64,000 nucleotides of DNA from Collinsella sp. AM33-4BH (lineage in GTDB: Bacteria > Actinomycetota > Coriobacteriia > Coriobacteriales > Coriobacteriaceae), in the NCBI RefSeq assembly GCF_003469205.1, contig NZ_QSIN01000011.1, positions 1-64,000 on the forward strand, written 5' to 3'. Both the position numbers and the translations under genes were made by a program. The notes beneath the pieces are model-generated. The model did not search any database. It saw only the letters and a list, made by a program, of their open reading frames with translations, and was not told the origin of the DNA. Shown here piece by piece: positions 45,600-54,075 of the stretch (position 1 is the first letter of the stretch; every line of letters begins with the position of its first letter).

Positions 45600-47102
45600 C
45601 TAGTCCTGGGCCTTGATGCTCGGCATCAGAATCTGGGCGAGGTAGTCGGTCTCGAGTTTGGTCGCAGCGTCGGCCTTGCCGTCTTTGCCGACCAGTACGT
45701 TCTTGATCTGGCTATAGGTGTAGCGGTTGCCGGTCGTGAGCTCGACAAGCTCAATGGCCGAGTCCATGGGGTAGGTCGACACGGGATTCTGCGTCCGTCC
45801 GTTGATGGTCTGGGGCACCACGTACGGATAGACGGGGCCGCTGGCGTAGACGGTATAACCGTTGCCTAGGTTGGCCGCACCCAAAACCGTATCGCCCTCA
45901 TCGGGCGTAAAGCTCTCGCCCTCGCGCACTGCGACGAGCGTCACAATCGGCGTATCGCTGTCGCCGGCAAGATAGATGCATAGCGTGCTGCCATTTTGCC
46001 AAGTCTCGACCTTGCCGTACCACTCGACAGGGATATCGAGCTGGTAGAGGCCGGTTGCCTTGTGACGGGCGTCGGCATCACGGGCTGCCTGTGCCTTTTG
46101 CGCGCTCACGGCATTGACGGCGGCGTCGCGCCGCGCGGTTGCCGCCTGCTGGAGCACCTTGGCGGTGGCGGCGGAGCTCGCGCCTCCCTCCTCGGCATAT
46201 TTGGCGGCGGCATCGATCTGGTCGTCGGTTACCGTGTCGGCCGAAGGCACCTTGAGCTTAAAGGCGGCCTGGCTGCTTAGGTCCTGTCCGTCGCTCTTGA
46301 TCGTGACCTGTGCCTTGGTGGTCGGCACGGTATAGACGGTGCCGTCGGACGCGATGGGGGAGGCGGCAATGGAGAGCGTGTAGTCACCGGGTAGCAGTTT
46401 GATGCCACGGCCGTGCTCGTCAATATAGAGTGTTTCGCTCACGGAGGATCCGTCAGAATCCTGGCCACTCACTTGTACGGGAATCTTGGAGCCGGCGGAA
46501 CAGTCGAGGCCCGCGGCATGCACGCCAATCTGCACCGACATCATCGTGTGGGCATTGGCGGCGACAGCGGCAGCCTGCTCTTGCTGATATCCGTTCCAGG
46601 CAGCATAGCCTGCACCGCCGGCGACGAGCGCGACGGCCACGACACCGGCGACCATCAGATTGCGGCGCTTGGGCGACATCTTGCGATGGCGGACCTCGGC
46701 TTCGTGTGCCGAGGGAACGGACGGCAGGGGAATATCGCCCATGGCGATGGTCTCATCCACGGCTGGTGCGGAACCCAGGCCAGGAAGCTCGCGAGTCAGC
46801 GAATCTTCGGCCGGTAAGCTGTCGAGCAAGACGGTTTCCTCGCCCGTGTCGGATTCGGGCTGGTCGTCGGCCTCGCATTCGGATTCCTGGTGCCCCGCTT
46901 CGTCTTCGGTGGGCGCGGCGCCATCGTCTTTTGCATCCTGATCATCGGGCTGCGCCTCGATTTCCGGCTCATCCTGCACATCAACGCTCGAATCGTCAAA
47001 CGCAATCTCGGCCAGCGCGATCTGGTCTAGGCTCTCCAGGGCCTCGGCGCATGCTTCTGCATCTTGGGCCGCATCCTCTTGGCCCATCGTCTCATCTTTC
47101 AT
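45600..47102 (-). CDS. Large single-pass membrane protein of unknown function
   Basis: A 500-residue protein: acidic, low-complexity cytoplasmic N-terminus (1-about 145, DDQDAKDDGAAPTEDEAGHQ), one membrane segment about 148-172 (LMVAGVVAVALVAGGAGYAA), then an extracellular part with a beta-rich domain (LYIDEHGRGIKLLPGDYTLS), an Ala-rich helix (AATAKVLQQAATARRDAAVN) and a C-terminal domain (YQLDIPVEWYGKVETWQNGS; ATKLETDYLAQILMPSIKAQ). No family recognised. ATG 47102 follows GGGGG. It stands alone and is convergent with the ATPase gene. Confidence 0.8.
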   Translation of the reverse strand: MKDETMGQEDAAQDAEACAEALESLDQIALAEIAFDDSSVDVQDEPEIEAQPDDQDAKDDGAAPTEDEAGHQESECEADDQPESDTGEETVLLDSLPAEDSLTRELPGLGSAPAVDETIAMGDIPLPSVPSAHEAEVRHRKMSPKRRNLMVAGVVAVALVAGGAGYAAWNGYQQEQAAAVAANAHTMMSVQIGVHAAGLDCSAGSKIPVQVSGQDSDGSSVSETLYIDEHGRGIKLLPGDYTLSIAASPIASDGTVYTVPTTKAQVTIKSDGQDLSSQAAFKLKVPSADTVTDDQIDAAAKYAEEGGASSAATAKVLQQAATARRDAAVNAVSAQKAQAARDADARHKATGLYQLDIPVEWYGKVETWQNGSTLCIYLAGDSDTPIVTLVAVREGESFTPDEGDTVLGAANLGNGYTVYASGPVYPYVVPQTINGRTQNPVSTYPMDSAIELVELTTGNRYTYSQIKNVLVGKDGKADAATKLETDYLAQILMPSIKAQD

Positions 47103-47230
47103 ATATCCCCCAAGCTCGACATCGGGACAACACTGTACCCAAAAACGGGGCTCCATAGAGCCGCCGCATGATTTGAAATCCGATTTTATATATGCGCGTG
47201 TTTTTGAATAGATGAATAGAGGCGCAACGA

Positions 47231-47272
47231 CAAAAAGCCCCCGGAAAGCGAGCGAAACGCTTTTCGGGGGCT
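47231..47272 (-). terminator. Intrinsic terminator after the DUF5692-like gene
   Basis: On the minus strand AGCCCCCGAAAAGCG and CGCTTTCCGGGGGCT pair, followed by TTTTTGTCG. Confidence 0.9.
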
Positions 47273-47340
47273 CTGCGAGACATTGGATTGAAAGGCCTGG
47301 TGAGCGGGCCTATGCCCAAGTGCCAACAGCGGCCAACATG

Positions 47341-48348
47341 TTACTCGGCGTGCGCGTAATCAACCTTGGCACGGCGAGCGGTGGCCTTTTCCCAATCGCT
47401 GGTGCCCTCAAAGACATCCTGCTTGTAGGGATTGCGGCCGAGCTTCTTGGCGCGGTAGGCGATGTAGATGATCGCGGCGACGTTGGCGACCAGTGCGGCG
47501 ATCGAGACCGCGGTAGCGGCGCCGGGGTCGAGCGTAGAGTGGGTCACAAAGATGGACTCCTCCTGGAAGTAGGGGAACACCTGGGCAAACATGCACCAAA
47601 TGGCAAGCGTAAAGGCGCGATTCTGGATCCAGCCGCCCTTGTTCCAGATAAAGGCGGCGACGGTGGGCGCCAGCAGCAGCGCAAAGCCGCAGAACCAGGA
47701 GTGGGTGGGCAGGCAGTTGTAGGTGTAGCAGAAGTTCCAGATATCGTAGGCGATGATGTAGACCCAGGTCATGTCGGGCCACAGCATGTCGGTCTTGTCC
47801 TCGGAGGCGTAGACGCTCCACCAACCGGTCATGCAGAAGATGTTGATGATACCGGCGATGCCGTTGAACACGTTGTTCCAGCCGGCAAGCTGCGTAGCAC
47901 CTTCGGAGGTGACCCAAGTGGACTGGCCCAGGACAAAGAAGTGATAGGCGCTCTCAAAGTCGGACACGACGGCGATCATGATGTTGATGGCGACGATCAC
48001 AAACGGCCACGCGCGGAACCAGTGTGCCTTGCCGATCTTGCCCCACTGATACTTAATGGCGATGAAGCCCCAGCAACCGGCCAACGCCGCGTAGACCTTG
48101 GCGTAGTGGAACCAGCTGTTCTGGTACACATGGGTGGGGTTGGTGAGCGCCCACTCGGCGCCCTGCGAAACGCCGATGGCGATGGCGACGCAGTAGATGG
48201 TCATGGCCAGCGGAGCCACGCCAAAGATGATGGCCGCGCCCAGCTTGGTGCGGCGGCCGACCTCGTTGAGCACGATCAGGCCAATAAAGACCATGGCCCA
48301 GCCGGCCCAGTGGATAAGGGTATCGCTACCCCAAACATCGAACAGCAT
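47341..48348 (-). CDS. Polytopic membrane protein (DUF5692-like)
   Basis: A 335-residue protein with about nine hydrophobic segments and many Trp/Tyr/Phe (WFHYAKVYAALAGCWGFIAI; FNGIAGIINIFCMTGWWSVY; WNFCYTYNCLPTHSWFCGFA). It ends in a short charged cytosolic tail. I believe it matches DUF5692, a family known from gut Coriobacteriia and Clostridia without assigned function. It lies 63 nt after the TetR gene on the same strand, so both probably share a transcript and TetR may control it along with the divergent oxidoreductase. Confidence 0.7.
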   Translation of the reverse strand: MLFDVWGSDTLIHWAGWAMVFIGLIVLNEVGRRTKLGAAIIFGVAPLAMTIYCVAIAIGVSQGAEWALTNPTHVYQNSWFHYAKVYAALAGCWGFIAIKYQWGKIGKAHWFRAWPFVIVAINIMIAVVSDFESAYHFFVLGQSTWVTSEGATQLAGWNNVFNGIAGIINIFCMTGWWSVYASEDKTDMLWPDMTWVYIIAYDIWNFCYTYNCLPTHSWFCGFALLLAPTVAAFIWNKGGWIQNRAFTLAIWCMFAQVFPYFQEESIFVTHSTLDPGAATAVSIAALVANVAAIIYIAYRAKKLGRNPYKQDVFEGTSDWEKATARRAKVDYAHAE

Positions 48349-48411
48349 GCTGCTCTCCTTTCACACGCCCGCGGCCCCTCTTCTGATCGCGGGCAGTTTG
48401 GCCGAATGTCG

Positions 48412-49074
48412 TCAGTTCTGGGGCTTGCGCTCCGGATACTTGGCGGTATAGCCCTCGATGTGGAGTGTCGAGGCGATGATTTCCTTGACCGTCTCGTCGG
48501 GCACATCGGGGTGCGTGCGGATATACATCAAAAGACCCATGATGAGGGTGTAGAACGTCTCGTAGACATGGTCGATGCGTAGCTCATGATGGGCGACAAA
48601 ATCCACCACGGTGGTATCGCAGATATACTGCGCCACGCGCTGGACCACGTTGTGCAAAAAGCCGCCGTAGAGCGCGCCGCTGCTCGAGGTGAGCGTGCTC
48701 GGCAGCTCGTGGCCGCTGGCGACCAGGCGTTTAAAGAGCGGGGCGACGGTGTCGAGCGCGCCCTCGATATCACCAACGGTGCGGCCGGCATTCCACTGCT
48801 CGAGCTCGGAGATAAAACCGTCGATTGCCTCGTCCATGACGGCGGTGACGGCGGCGTCCATGTCGGCGAAGTAGTGGTAGAACAGCGAGCGCGTGCAGCT
48901 GGCTCGCTTGGTCACGGCCGATACCGATAGGTGGGACACGCCCAGCTCGGAGCTTACGGTGCGCACGGCATCGAGGATCTCGCGACGGCGTTCGTCGCCC
49001 GTCAGGCGCTTTGCCGCGCTATCGGATGCGGGGATGGCATCGACCACAGAGGTACCTGCTGCGTTGTTGCCCAT
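48412..49074 (-). CDS. TetR-family transcriptional regulator
   Basis: A 220-residue repressor with the N-terminal TetR HTH about 26-75 (DERRREILDAVRTVSSELGV; SVSAVTKRASCTRSLFYHYF, then ADMDAAVTAVMDEA) and a variable helical ligand domain. It is divergent from the 925-residue oxidoreductase. Two matching 15-bp palindromes in the intergenic region (49133 and 49156) are the likely operators. ATG 49074 is preceded by GAAAGGCGG. Confidence 0.9.
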   Translation of the reverse strand: MGNNAAGTSVVDAIPASDSAAKRLTGDERRREILDAVRTVSSELGVSHLSVSAVTKRASCTRSLFYHYFADMDAAVTAVMDEAIDGFISELEQWNAGRTVGDIEGALDTVAPLFKRLVASGHELPSTLTSSSGALYGGFLHNVVQRVAQYICDTTVVDFVAHHELRIDHVYETFYTLIMGLLMYIRTHPDVPDETVKEIIASTLHIEGYTAKYPERKPQN

Positions 49075-49132
49075 GTTTTGCCGCCTTTCATCCTCTTTTG
49101 CCGGACCGTTCGCCTAACAGTCTTGAATATTG

Positions 49133-49170
49133 TTGACGGTTCGTCAATACTATTTTTGACACAATGTCAA
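49133..49170. promoter_or_regulatory. Twin TTGAC-N5-GTCAA operators
   Basis: TTGACGGTTCGTCAA (49133-49147) and TTGACACAATGTCAA (49156-49170): identical half-sites TTGAC/GTCAA with different 5-nt centres, 23 bp apart. They lie between the divergent TetR and oxidoreductase genes. TTGAC also resembles a -35 box, so binding would block polymerase. Confidence 0.8.
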
Positions 49171-49263
49171 CAATGGTGGGTGAACGGCATGGGGGCATGC
49201 CCGGCCTGCAAAAAAAGAGGGGTGCCGCGGCCTCGCCGGGCTGTGGCAAGAGAAGGGACAACC

Positions 49264-52041
49264 ATGATTCTCAACGGACCGGGAATTAGCTATACCGAGC
49301 CCGATATCGGTTCGGAGTTCGTGCCGCCGCTGCCGGAGCATCCGCGCGAGGCAATCGTCAAGCTGTGCGAGCACTGCACCAACCGCCTGCTGCATCGCGA
49401 TGAGCTGCTGGGCTACGAGTACTGGTCGTTTGCCGAGGCCGCGACCGACGAGCAGGCCGAAGTGCTCTGCAAGATGAAGATGCGCCGTCCCTATACGCTG
49501 CCCGAGATGGTCAAGCTCACCGGCATGCCCGAAGCCGATATCGAGAAAATGCTCGACGACATGAGCTACACGGGTCTGCTCGAGTACAACTGGGAAAACC
49601 CCGAGCGCGCCAAGCAGTGGGTGCTGCCCATGCTGGTGCCGGGTTCCGCCGAGTTCCTCAACATGCGTGTGAGCCAGCTCGAGGAGCATCCGGTCTATGC
49701 CAAGTTCTTTGAGCAGGCGTCCAAGGGACCGCTGTCCAAGGCCACGCCGATGGTGCCGCCCGGCGGTGCCGGCATCGGCATGCATGTCATTCCGGTCGAG
49801 AAGGCCATCGATGCCGCGAGCACCTCGGTGCCGATCGAGCATATCGAGCATTGGCTCGACAAATACGAGGGTAAGTATGCCGCTAGCACCTGCAGCTGCC
49901 GCGCGAGCCGTCGCGTGATGGGTGAGGGCTGCGCCGACGACCCGGCAGATTGGTGCATCGCCGTGGGCGATATGGCCGACTACGTGGTCGAGACCGATCG
50001 TGGTCATTACGTGACCCGCGACGAGGTTTACGACATCTTGCGCCAGGCCGAGGACAACGGCTTTGTACACCAGATCACCAACATCGATGGCGAGAACAAG
50101 ATCTTCGCCATCTGCAACTGCAACGTCAACGTGTGCTACGCCCTGCGCACCTCGCAGCTGTTCAACACACCCAACCTGTCGCGCTCGGCCTATGTCGCCA
50201 AGGTCGAGAAGGACAAGTGCGTGGCCTGCGGTCGCTGCGTTGAGGTGTGCCCTGCCGGTGCCGCCAAGCTCGGCCAGAAGCTCTGCAGCAAAAAGGCCGG
50301 CGGACAGGTGCCTGAGTATCCGCGCCAGGAGCTGCCCGATGCCACCAAGTGGGACCACACCAAGTGGTCGCCCAACTACCGCAACGATAACCGTATCGAG
50401 ACGCACGAGTCCGGCACCGCGCCCTGCAAGACGGCTTGCCCCGCGCACGTTGCCGTTCAGGGCTATCTGAAGCTTGCGGCACAGGGGCGCTATGACGAGG
50501 CGCTGGCGCTCATCAAGCGCGAGAACCCGCTGCCCGCTATCTGCGGCCGCGTGTGCAACCGCCGCTGCGAGGATGCCTGCACCCGCGGCCGTGTGGACGC
50601 CGCCGTGGCTATCGACGAGGTCAAGAAGTTTATCGCCCAGCGCGATCTTGATGCCGCGACCCGCTATGTCCCGCCCGTGGTGACGCCGACACGCGCTGGC
50701 GGCTTCGATCAGAAGATTGCCATCATCGGTGCCGGCCCGGCCGGTCTGTCCTGCGCCTTCTATCTGGCCGAGAAGGGCTACAAGCCCGTCGTGTTCGAGA
50801 AGAACGAGCGCCCGGGCGGCATGCTCACCTACGGTATTCCCAGCTTTAAGCTGGAGAAGGACGTTATCGAGGCAGAGGTCGAGATCATTCGCCTGATGGG
50901 CGCCGAGTTCCGCTATGGCGTGGAGGTCGGTCGCGATGTGACGCTCGACGAGCTGCGCGCGCAGGGCTTTAAGGCCTTTTATGTTGCCATCGGCTGCCAG
51001 GGCGGCCGCCTCGCCGGTATTCCGGGCGAGGCGGCCGAGGACGTGACCGTGGCCGTCGACTTTTTGCGCGAGGTCAACAGTGGCAAGATCGACGCGCTGC
51101 CCGGCCGCACCATCGTGGTGGGCGGCGGCAACGTGGCCATCGACGTCGCGCGCAACGCCTGCCGTCTGGGTTCCGAGCACGTTGAGATGTTCTGCCTGGA
51201 GAGCGAGGCCCAGATGCCCGCCAGCGAGGAGGAGCGTCGCGAGGCCGTTGAGGACGGCGCTCACATCAGCTGCGGTTGGGGCCCCAAGGAGGTTCACCTG
51301 GACGAGGCCGGTCGTGTGTGCGGTATCACCTTCAAGCGCTGCACGCGTGTCTTTGACGACGAGGGCCGGTTTGCGCCCGAGTACGACGAGAACGATCTGC
51401 GCCGCGTCGATGCCGACCGCGTGGTCATGTCGATTGGCCAGTCCATTGTGTGGGGCGACCTGCTGGCTGGCTCCAAGGTGGAGCTCGGCCGCGGCCAGGG
51501 TGCTCTTGCCGACCCCCAGACCTATCAGACCGCTGAGCCCGACATCTTTGTGGGCGGCGACGTCTACACCGGCCCCAGCTTTGCCATCGACGCCATCGCC
51601 GCCGGTCACGAGGCCGCGGTGTCCATCCATCGCTTTGTGCAGCCGGGCTCCACGCTCACCATCGGCCGCAACCAGCGCCGCTACACCGCGCTCGACCGCG
51701 ACGACGTTGTGCTCGAGAGCTACGACAACGCGAGCCGCGAGGTTGCGCATGTGGACCGCGAACGCGAGAAGGCCGCGCCGTTTAGCGAGTACGTCGAGAC
51801 CTTTACCGAGGAACAGGTGCGCGCCGAGACCGCTCGCTGCCTGGGCTGCGGCGCCTCGATCGTCGACCCCAACAAGTGCATCGGCTGCGGTCTGTGCACC
51901 ACCAAGTGCGCGTTCGACGCCATCCATCTGGATCGCGACCGCCCCGAGTGCTCAACGATGGTCAAATACGAGCAAAAGCTTCCCAGCCTGGGCAAGTACG
52001 CACTCAAGCGCGCCATCAAAATCAAGTTTGGGAAGAAGTAA
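49264..52041 (+). CDS. Multi-domain FAD / NAD(P) / Fe-S oxidoreductase (GltD-like core)
   Basis: A 925-residue fusion. N-terminal 1-about 310: winged-helix-like region and Cys-rich segment (CEHCTNRLLH; STCSCRASRRVMGEGCADDP; ICNCNVNVCYALR). Ferredoxin-type CVACGRCVEVCPAGA near 319. GltD/Fe4S_20 helical domain (CKTACPAHVAVQGYLKL about 387; ICGRVCNRRCEDACTRG about 426). FAD site IIGAGPAGLSCAFYLAE about 488; NADP site VVGGGNVAIDVARNA about 619. C-terminal CLGCG plus CIGCGLCTTKCAFDAI about 871. Reductases of this type move electrons between NAD(P)H, flavin and partner proteins; the substrate is unknown. ATG 49264 follows AAGGG. Under likely TetR control. Element E follows its stop codon. Confidence 0.88.
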   Translation: MILNGPGISYTEPDIGSEFVPPLPEHPREAIVKLCEHCTNRLLHRDELLGYEYWSFAEAATDEQAEVLCKMKMRRPYTLPEMVKLTGMPEADIEKMLDDMSYTGLLEYNWENPERAKQWVLPMLVPGSAEFLNMRVSQLEEHPVYAKFFEQASKGPLSKATPMVPPGGAGIGMHVIPVEKAIDAASTSVPIEHIEHWLDKYEGKYAASTCSCRASRRVMGEGCADDPADWCIAVGDMADYVVETDRGHYVTRDEVYDILRQAEDNGFVHQITNIDGENKIFAICNCNVNVCYALRTSQLFNTPNLSRSAYVAKVEKDKCVACGRCVEVCPAGAAKLGQKLCSKKAGGQVPEYPRQELPDATKWDHTKWSPNYRNDNRIETHESGTAPCKTACPAHVAVQGYLKLAAQGRYDEALALIKRENPLPAICGRVCNRRCEDACTRGRVDAAVAIDEVKKFIAQRDLDAATRYVPPVVTPTRAGGFDQKIAIIGAGPAGLSCAFYLAEKGYKPVVFEKNERPGGMLTYGIPSFKLEKDVIEAEVEIIRLMGAEFRYGVEVGRDVTLDELRAQGFKAFYVAIGCQGGRLAGIPGEAAEDVTVAVDFLREVNSGKIDALPGRTIVVGGGNVAIDVARNACRLGSEHVEMFCLESEAQMPASEEERREAVEDGAHISCGWGPKEVHLDEAGRVCGITFKRCTRVFDDEGRFAPEYDENDLRRVDADRVVMSIGQSIVWGDLLAGSKVELGRGQGALADPQTYQTAEPDIFVGGDVYTGPSFAIDAIAAGHEAAVSIHRFVQPGSTLTIGRNQRRYTALDRDDVVLESYDNASREVAHVDREREKAAPFSEYVETFTEEQVRAETARCLGCGASIVDPNKCIGCGLCTTKCAFDAIHLDRDRPECSTMVKYEQKLPSLGKYALKRAIKIKFGKK

Positions 52042-52046
52042 TGAGG

Positions 52047-52195
52047 TTCCGCCGTTCTAACGAACGGCGGCACTGCCGACGCTGCGCGGCACCCAGGTAC
52101 CCCATCTTGCCCCTCAACTGCGGCGCCGCGGGCAAAAGCCCAGCGGACGCCTTGTTTCGGGGCAACCTGGGGCACCTGGATCGTCGCTCGCTGAC
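52047..52195 (+). repeat. Post-stop structured element, copy E (after the oxidoreductase)
   Basis: Small hairpin CCGCCGTTC, TAAC, GAACGGCGG (52049-52070), then CCGACGCTGC. Long arms CCAGGTACCCCA (52093-52104) and TGGGGCACCTGG (52168-52179, one mismatch), the TC/CC internal loop, then TTGCCCC/GGGGCAA. The inner stem GGCG-CCGC-GGGC pairs around AAAA with two single-A bulges. CGTCGCTCGCTGACG closes it. Arms are unrelated to copies A-D, yet the loop and motifs are kept. It lies between the oxidoreductase and hypA. Confidence 0.8.
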
Positions 52196-52238
52196 GTTTG
52201 GCTGACATCGCATCAACCATTGTTGAAAGGTTTTCGCC

Positions 52239-52667
52239 TTGCATGAATTGGGAATCGTTTACCACATTATTCGCGATGTCGAGAATGTGGCGCGCGCCAA
52301 TGGCGTGCGTCGCGTTTCGAGCGTGACGTTGCTGCTGGGCGAGGTCTCGGGCGTCGTTCCCGACTTGCTGCTCGACGCTTGGCGCTGGGCGGCGGATAAA
52401 AAGCCTATCACGCAGGGCGCGGAGCTTATCGTGGAGCCCGTCGAGGCCGTGACGCATTGCGAGGCGTGCGGCTGCGACTACGCGACGGTCGAGCACGGCA
52501 AGACCTGCCCCCATTGCGGCAGCGGCGAGACATACCTGTTGCAGGGCCAGGAGGTCATGATCAAGCAGATCGAGACCCCCGACGAGGACCCGGCAGACGC
52601 TGCTCCTGGCGACCTCTCCGACGCCCCCGATGCCGTCGACGCCGCCAACCCCCTCCACATCGCCTAA
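52239..52667 (+). CDS. hypA: Hydrogenase/urease nickel-insertion protein HypA
   Basis: A 142-residue nickel metallochaperone. N-terminal MHELGIVYHII supplies the essential Met1-His2 nickel ligand; zinc site CEACG and CPHCG (about 74-96). The start must be TTG at 52239 because His2 is invariant: the codon order is TTG CAT GAA. A GAAAGG site is 8 nt upstream. The C-terminus is about 25 residues longer than usual, acidic and Pro-rich (DEDPADAAPGDLSDAPDAVD). It is 30 kb from hypF-hypC-hypD-hypE; hypB is not in the window. Confidence 0.93.
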   Translation: MHELGIVYHIIRDVENVARANGVRRVSSVTLLLGEVSGVVPDLLLDAWRWAADKKPITQGAELIVEPVEAVTHCEACGCDYATVEHGKTCPHCGSGETYLLQGQEVMIKQIETPDEDPADAAPGDLSDAPDAVDAANPLHIA

Positions 52668-52671
52668 CTTA

Positions 52672-52754
52672 GACATTGGGGACGTTCTTAAACGACCAGT
52701 CGAAAAAGAACGTCCTCAATGACTAGCCATTTAGGAACGTCCCCAACGACTACT
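52672..52754. repeat. GGGGAC-core hairpin, three half-units
   Basis: ATTGGGGACGTTCTTAAACG, then AAGAACGTCCTCAATGACTA, then TAGGAACGTCCCCAACGAC. The first pairs with either later unit. It begins 5 nt after the hypA stop codon. Confidence 0.8.
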
Positions 52755-53067
52755 TTGCTAGAGCATATTTCTTACCATTAGTCAAGCACCATCTGTTTAA
52801 ACGAAATAGCCTCAACCAGAGCACATTTGTGTCTGTTTAAAACCGGCAATAATGAACAGCGTGCTCAATTCGGTCATGTACATAGATCAGTTATCAATCC
52901 TCAGCAGTAAATCAGCCAAAATGCTGGAATGTAATCAGGTTGTAATAAATCAAGACGTTTAAACAAATAATGCTACCTTTTGCAGTTTTTCATATAATTC
53001 TGCTGTAATTGCAGCTATACTCTTTTTTGTCGTGTAGGAAATACGTAGACAAAAAGGAGGTTATGTG
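52755..53067 (+). promoter_or_regulatory. AT-rich control region of the mannose-type PTS operon
   Basis: This stretch is clearly AT-richer than the rest of the window. The octamer GTTTAAAC (or GTTTAAAA) occurs three times, at about 52795, 52834 and 52960; it is a perfect palindrome and a candidate operator. No gene is seen. The strong ribosome site AAAGGAGG of the first PTS gene closes the region. Confidence 0.5.
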
Positions 53068-54057
53068 ATGGTAAGTATTGTTCTTGCTAGCCATGGTGAC
53101 TTGGCGGCTGGAATCAAGCAGACGGGCTCGATGGTCTTTGGCGATCAGCCGTCTGTTGCCGTGGTCTCGCTCGAGCCGAGCATGGGCCCCGACGACTTCC
53201 GTGCCAAGGTCGAGGAAGCAATCGCTTCCTTCGAGGACCAGGAGCAGGTGCTCTTCCTCGTTGATCTGTGGGGCGGCACGCCGTTCAACCAGATCAGCGG
53301 GCTCATCGAGGGCCACGATTCCTGGGCTATCGTCACCGGTGTCAACCTGCCTATGCTCATCGAGGCATATTCGCAGCGCTTTGACGCAAAGAACACTGCA
53401 CATGCGATCGCAAAACATCTCGTGACTGAGGCTAAGGCTGGCGTGCGCGTCAAGCCCGAGTCTCTGGAGCCCGAGGAGAAGAAGCCGGCTGCGGCCGCCG
53501 CTGCTCCTGCAGGCGCCATCCCTCCGGGAACGGTCATCGGCGACGGGCACATCAAGATCGCCCACGTCCGTATCGACACCCGTCTGCTTCATGGTCAGGT
53601 GGCCACCACGTGGACCAAGCAGATCAACCCCAACCGCATCATCGTGGTTTCCGACGGCGTTGCTCACGACGAGCTCCGCAAGACCATGATCGAGCAGGCT
53701 GCCCCTCCGGGAGTCCATGCCAACGTCGTGCCCATCAAGAAGATGGCCGAGGTCGTCAAGGACACGCGCTTTGGTGACACCAAGGCCATGCTGCTCTTCG
53801 AGAACCCGCAGGATCTGCTCAAGGCCATCGAGGCCGGCGTCGACATCAAGGAAGCCAACATCGGTTCCATGGCTCACTCCAAGGGCAAGGTCGTCGTCAC
53901 CAACGCCGTCGCCATGGGCGATGACGACGTTAAGACTCTCGAGGCTCTCAAGGCCAAGGGCGTCAAGTTCGAGGTCCGCAAGGTTCCTTCGGATTCCTCC
54001 GAGGATCTCGACGCCATGTTGAAGAAAGCTAAGGCCGAACTGGCCGCTCAAGCATAG
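53068..54057 (+). CDS. manX: Mannose-family PTS EIIAB fusion
   Basis: A 329-residue cytosolic PTS component. EIIA domain 1-about 135 with phosphorylated H10 (VSIVLASHGDLAAG) and VLFLVDLWGGTPFNQ; Ala/Pro linker (EKKPAAAAAAPAGAIPPG); EIIB domain about 160-329 with active H175 in RIDTRLLHGQVATTW. It passes phosphate to sugar entering through the EIIC-EIID channel encoded next. ATG 53068 is 8 nt from AGGAGG. First gene of manX-manY-manZ, followed by a DUF956 gene. Exact sugar (mannose, glucose, glucosamine or similar) is not deducible. Confidence 0.94.
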   Translation: MVSIVLASHGDLAAGIKQTGSMVFGDQPSVAVVSLEPSMGPDDFRAKVEEAIASFEDQEQVLFLVDLWGGTPFNQISGLIEGHDSWAIVTGVNLPMLIEAYSQRFDAKNTAHAIAKHLVTEAKAGVRVKPESLEPEEKKPAAAAAAPAGAIPPGTVIGDGHIKIAHVRIDTRLLHGQVATTWTKQINPNRIIVVSDGVAHDELRKTMIEQAAPPGVHANVVPIKKMAEVVKDTRFGDTKAMLLFENPQDLLKAIEAGVDIKEANIGSMAHSKGKVVVTNAVAMGDDDVKTLEALKAKGVKFEVRKVPSDSSEDLDAMLKKAKAELAAQA

Positions 54058-54075
54058 TAAAGGAGGGTCCGATAC

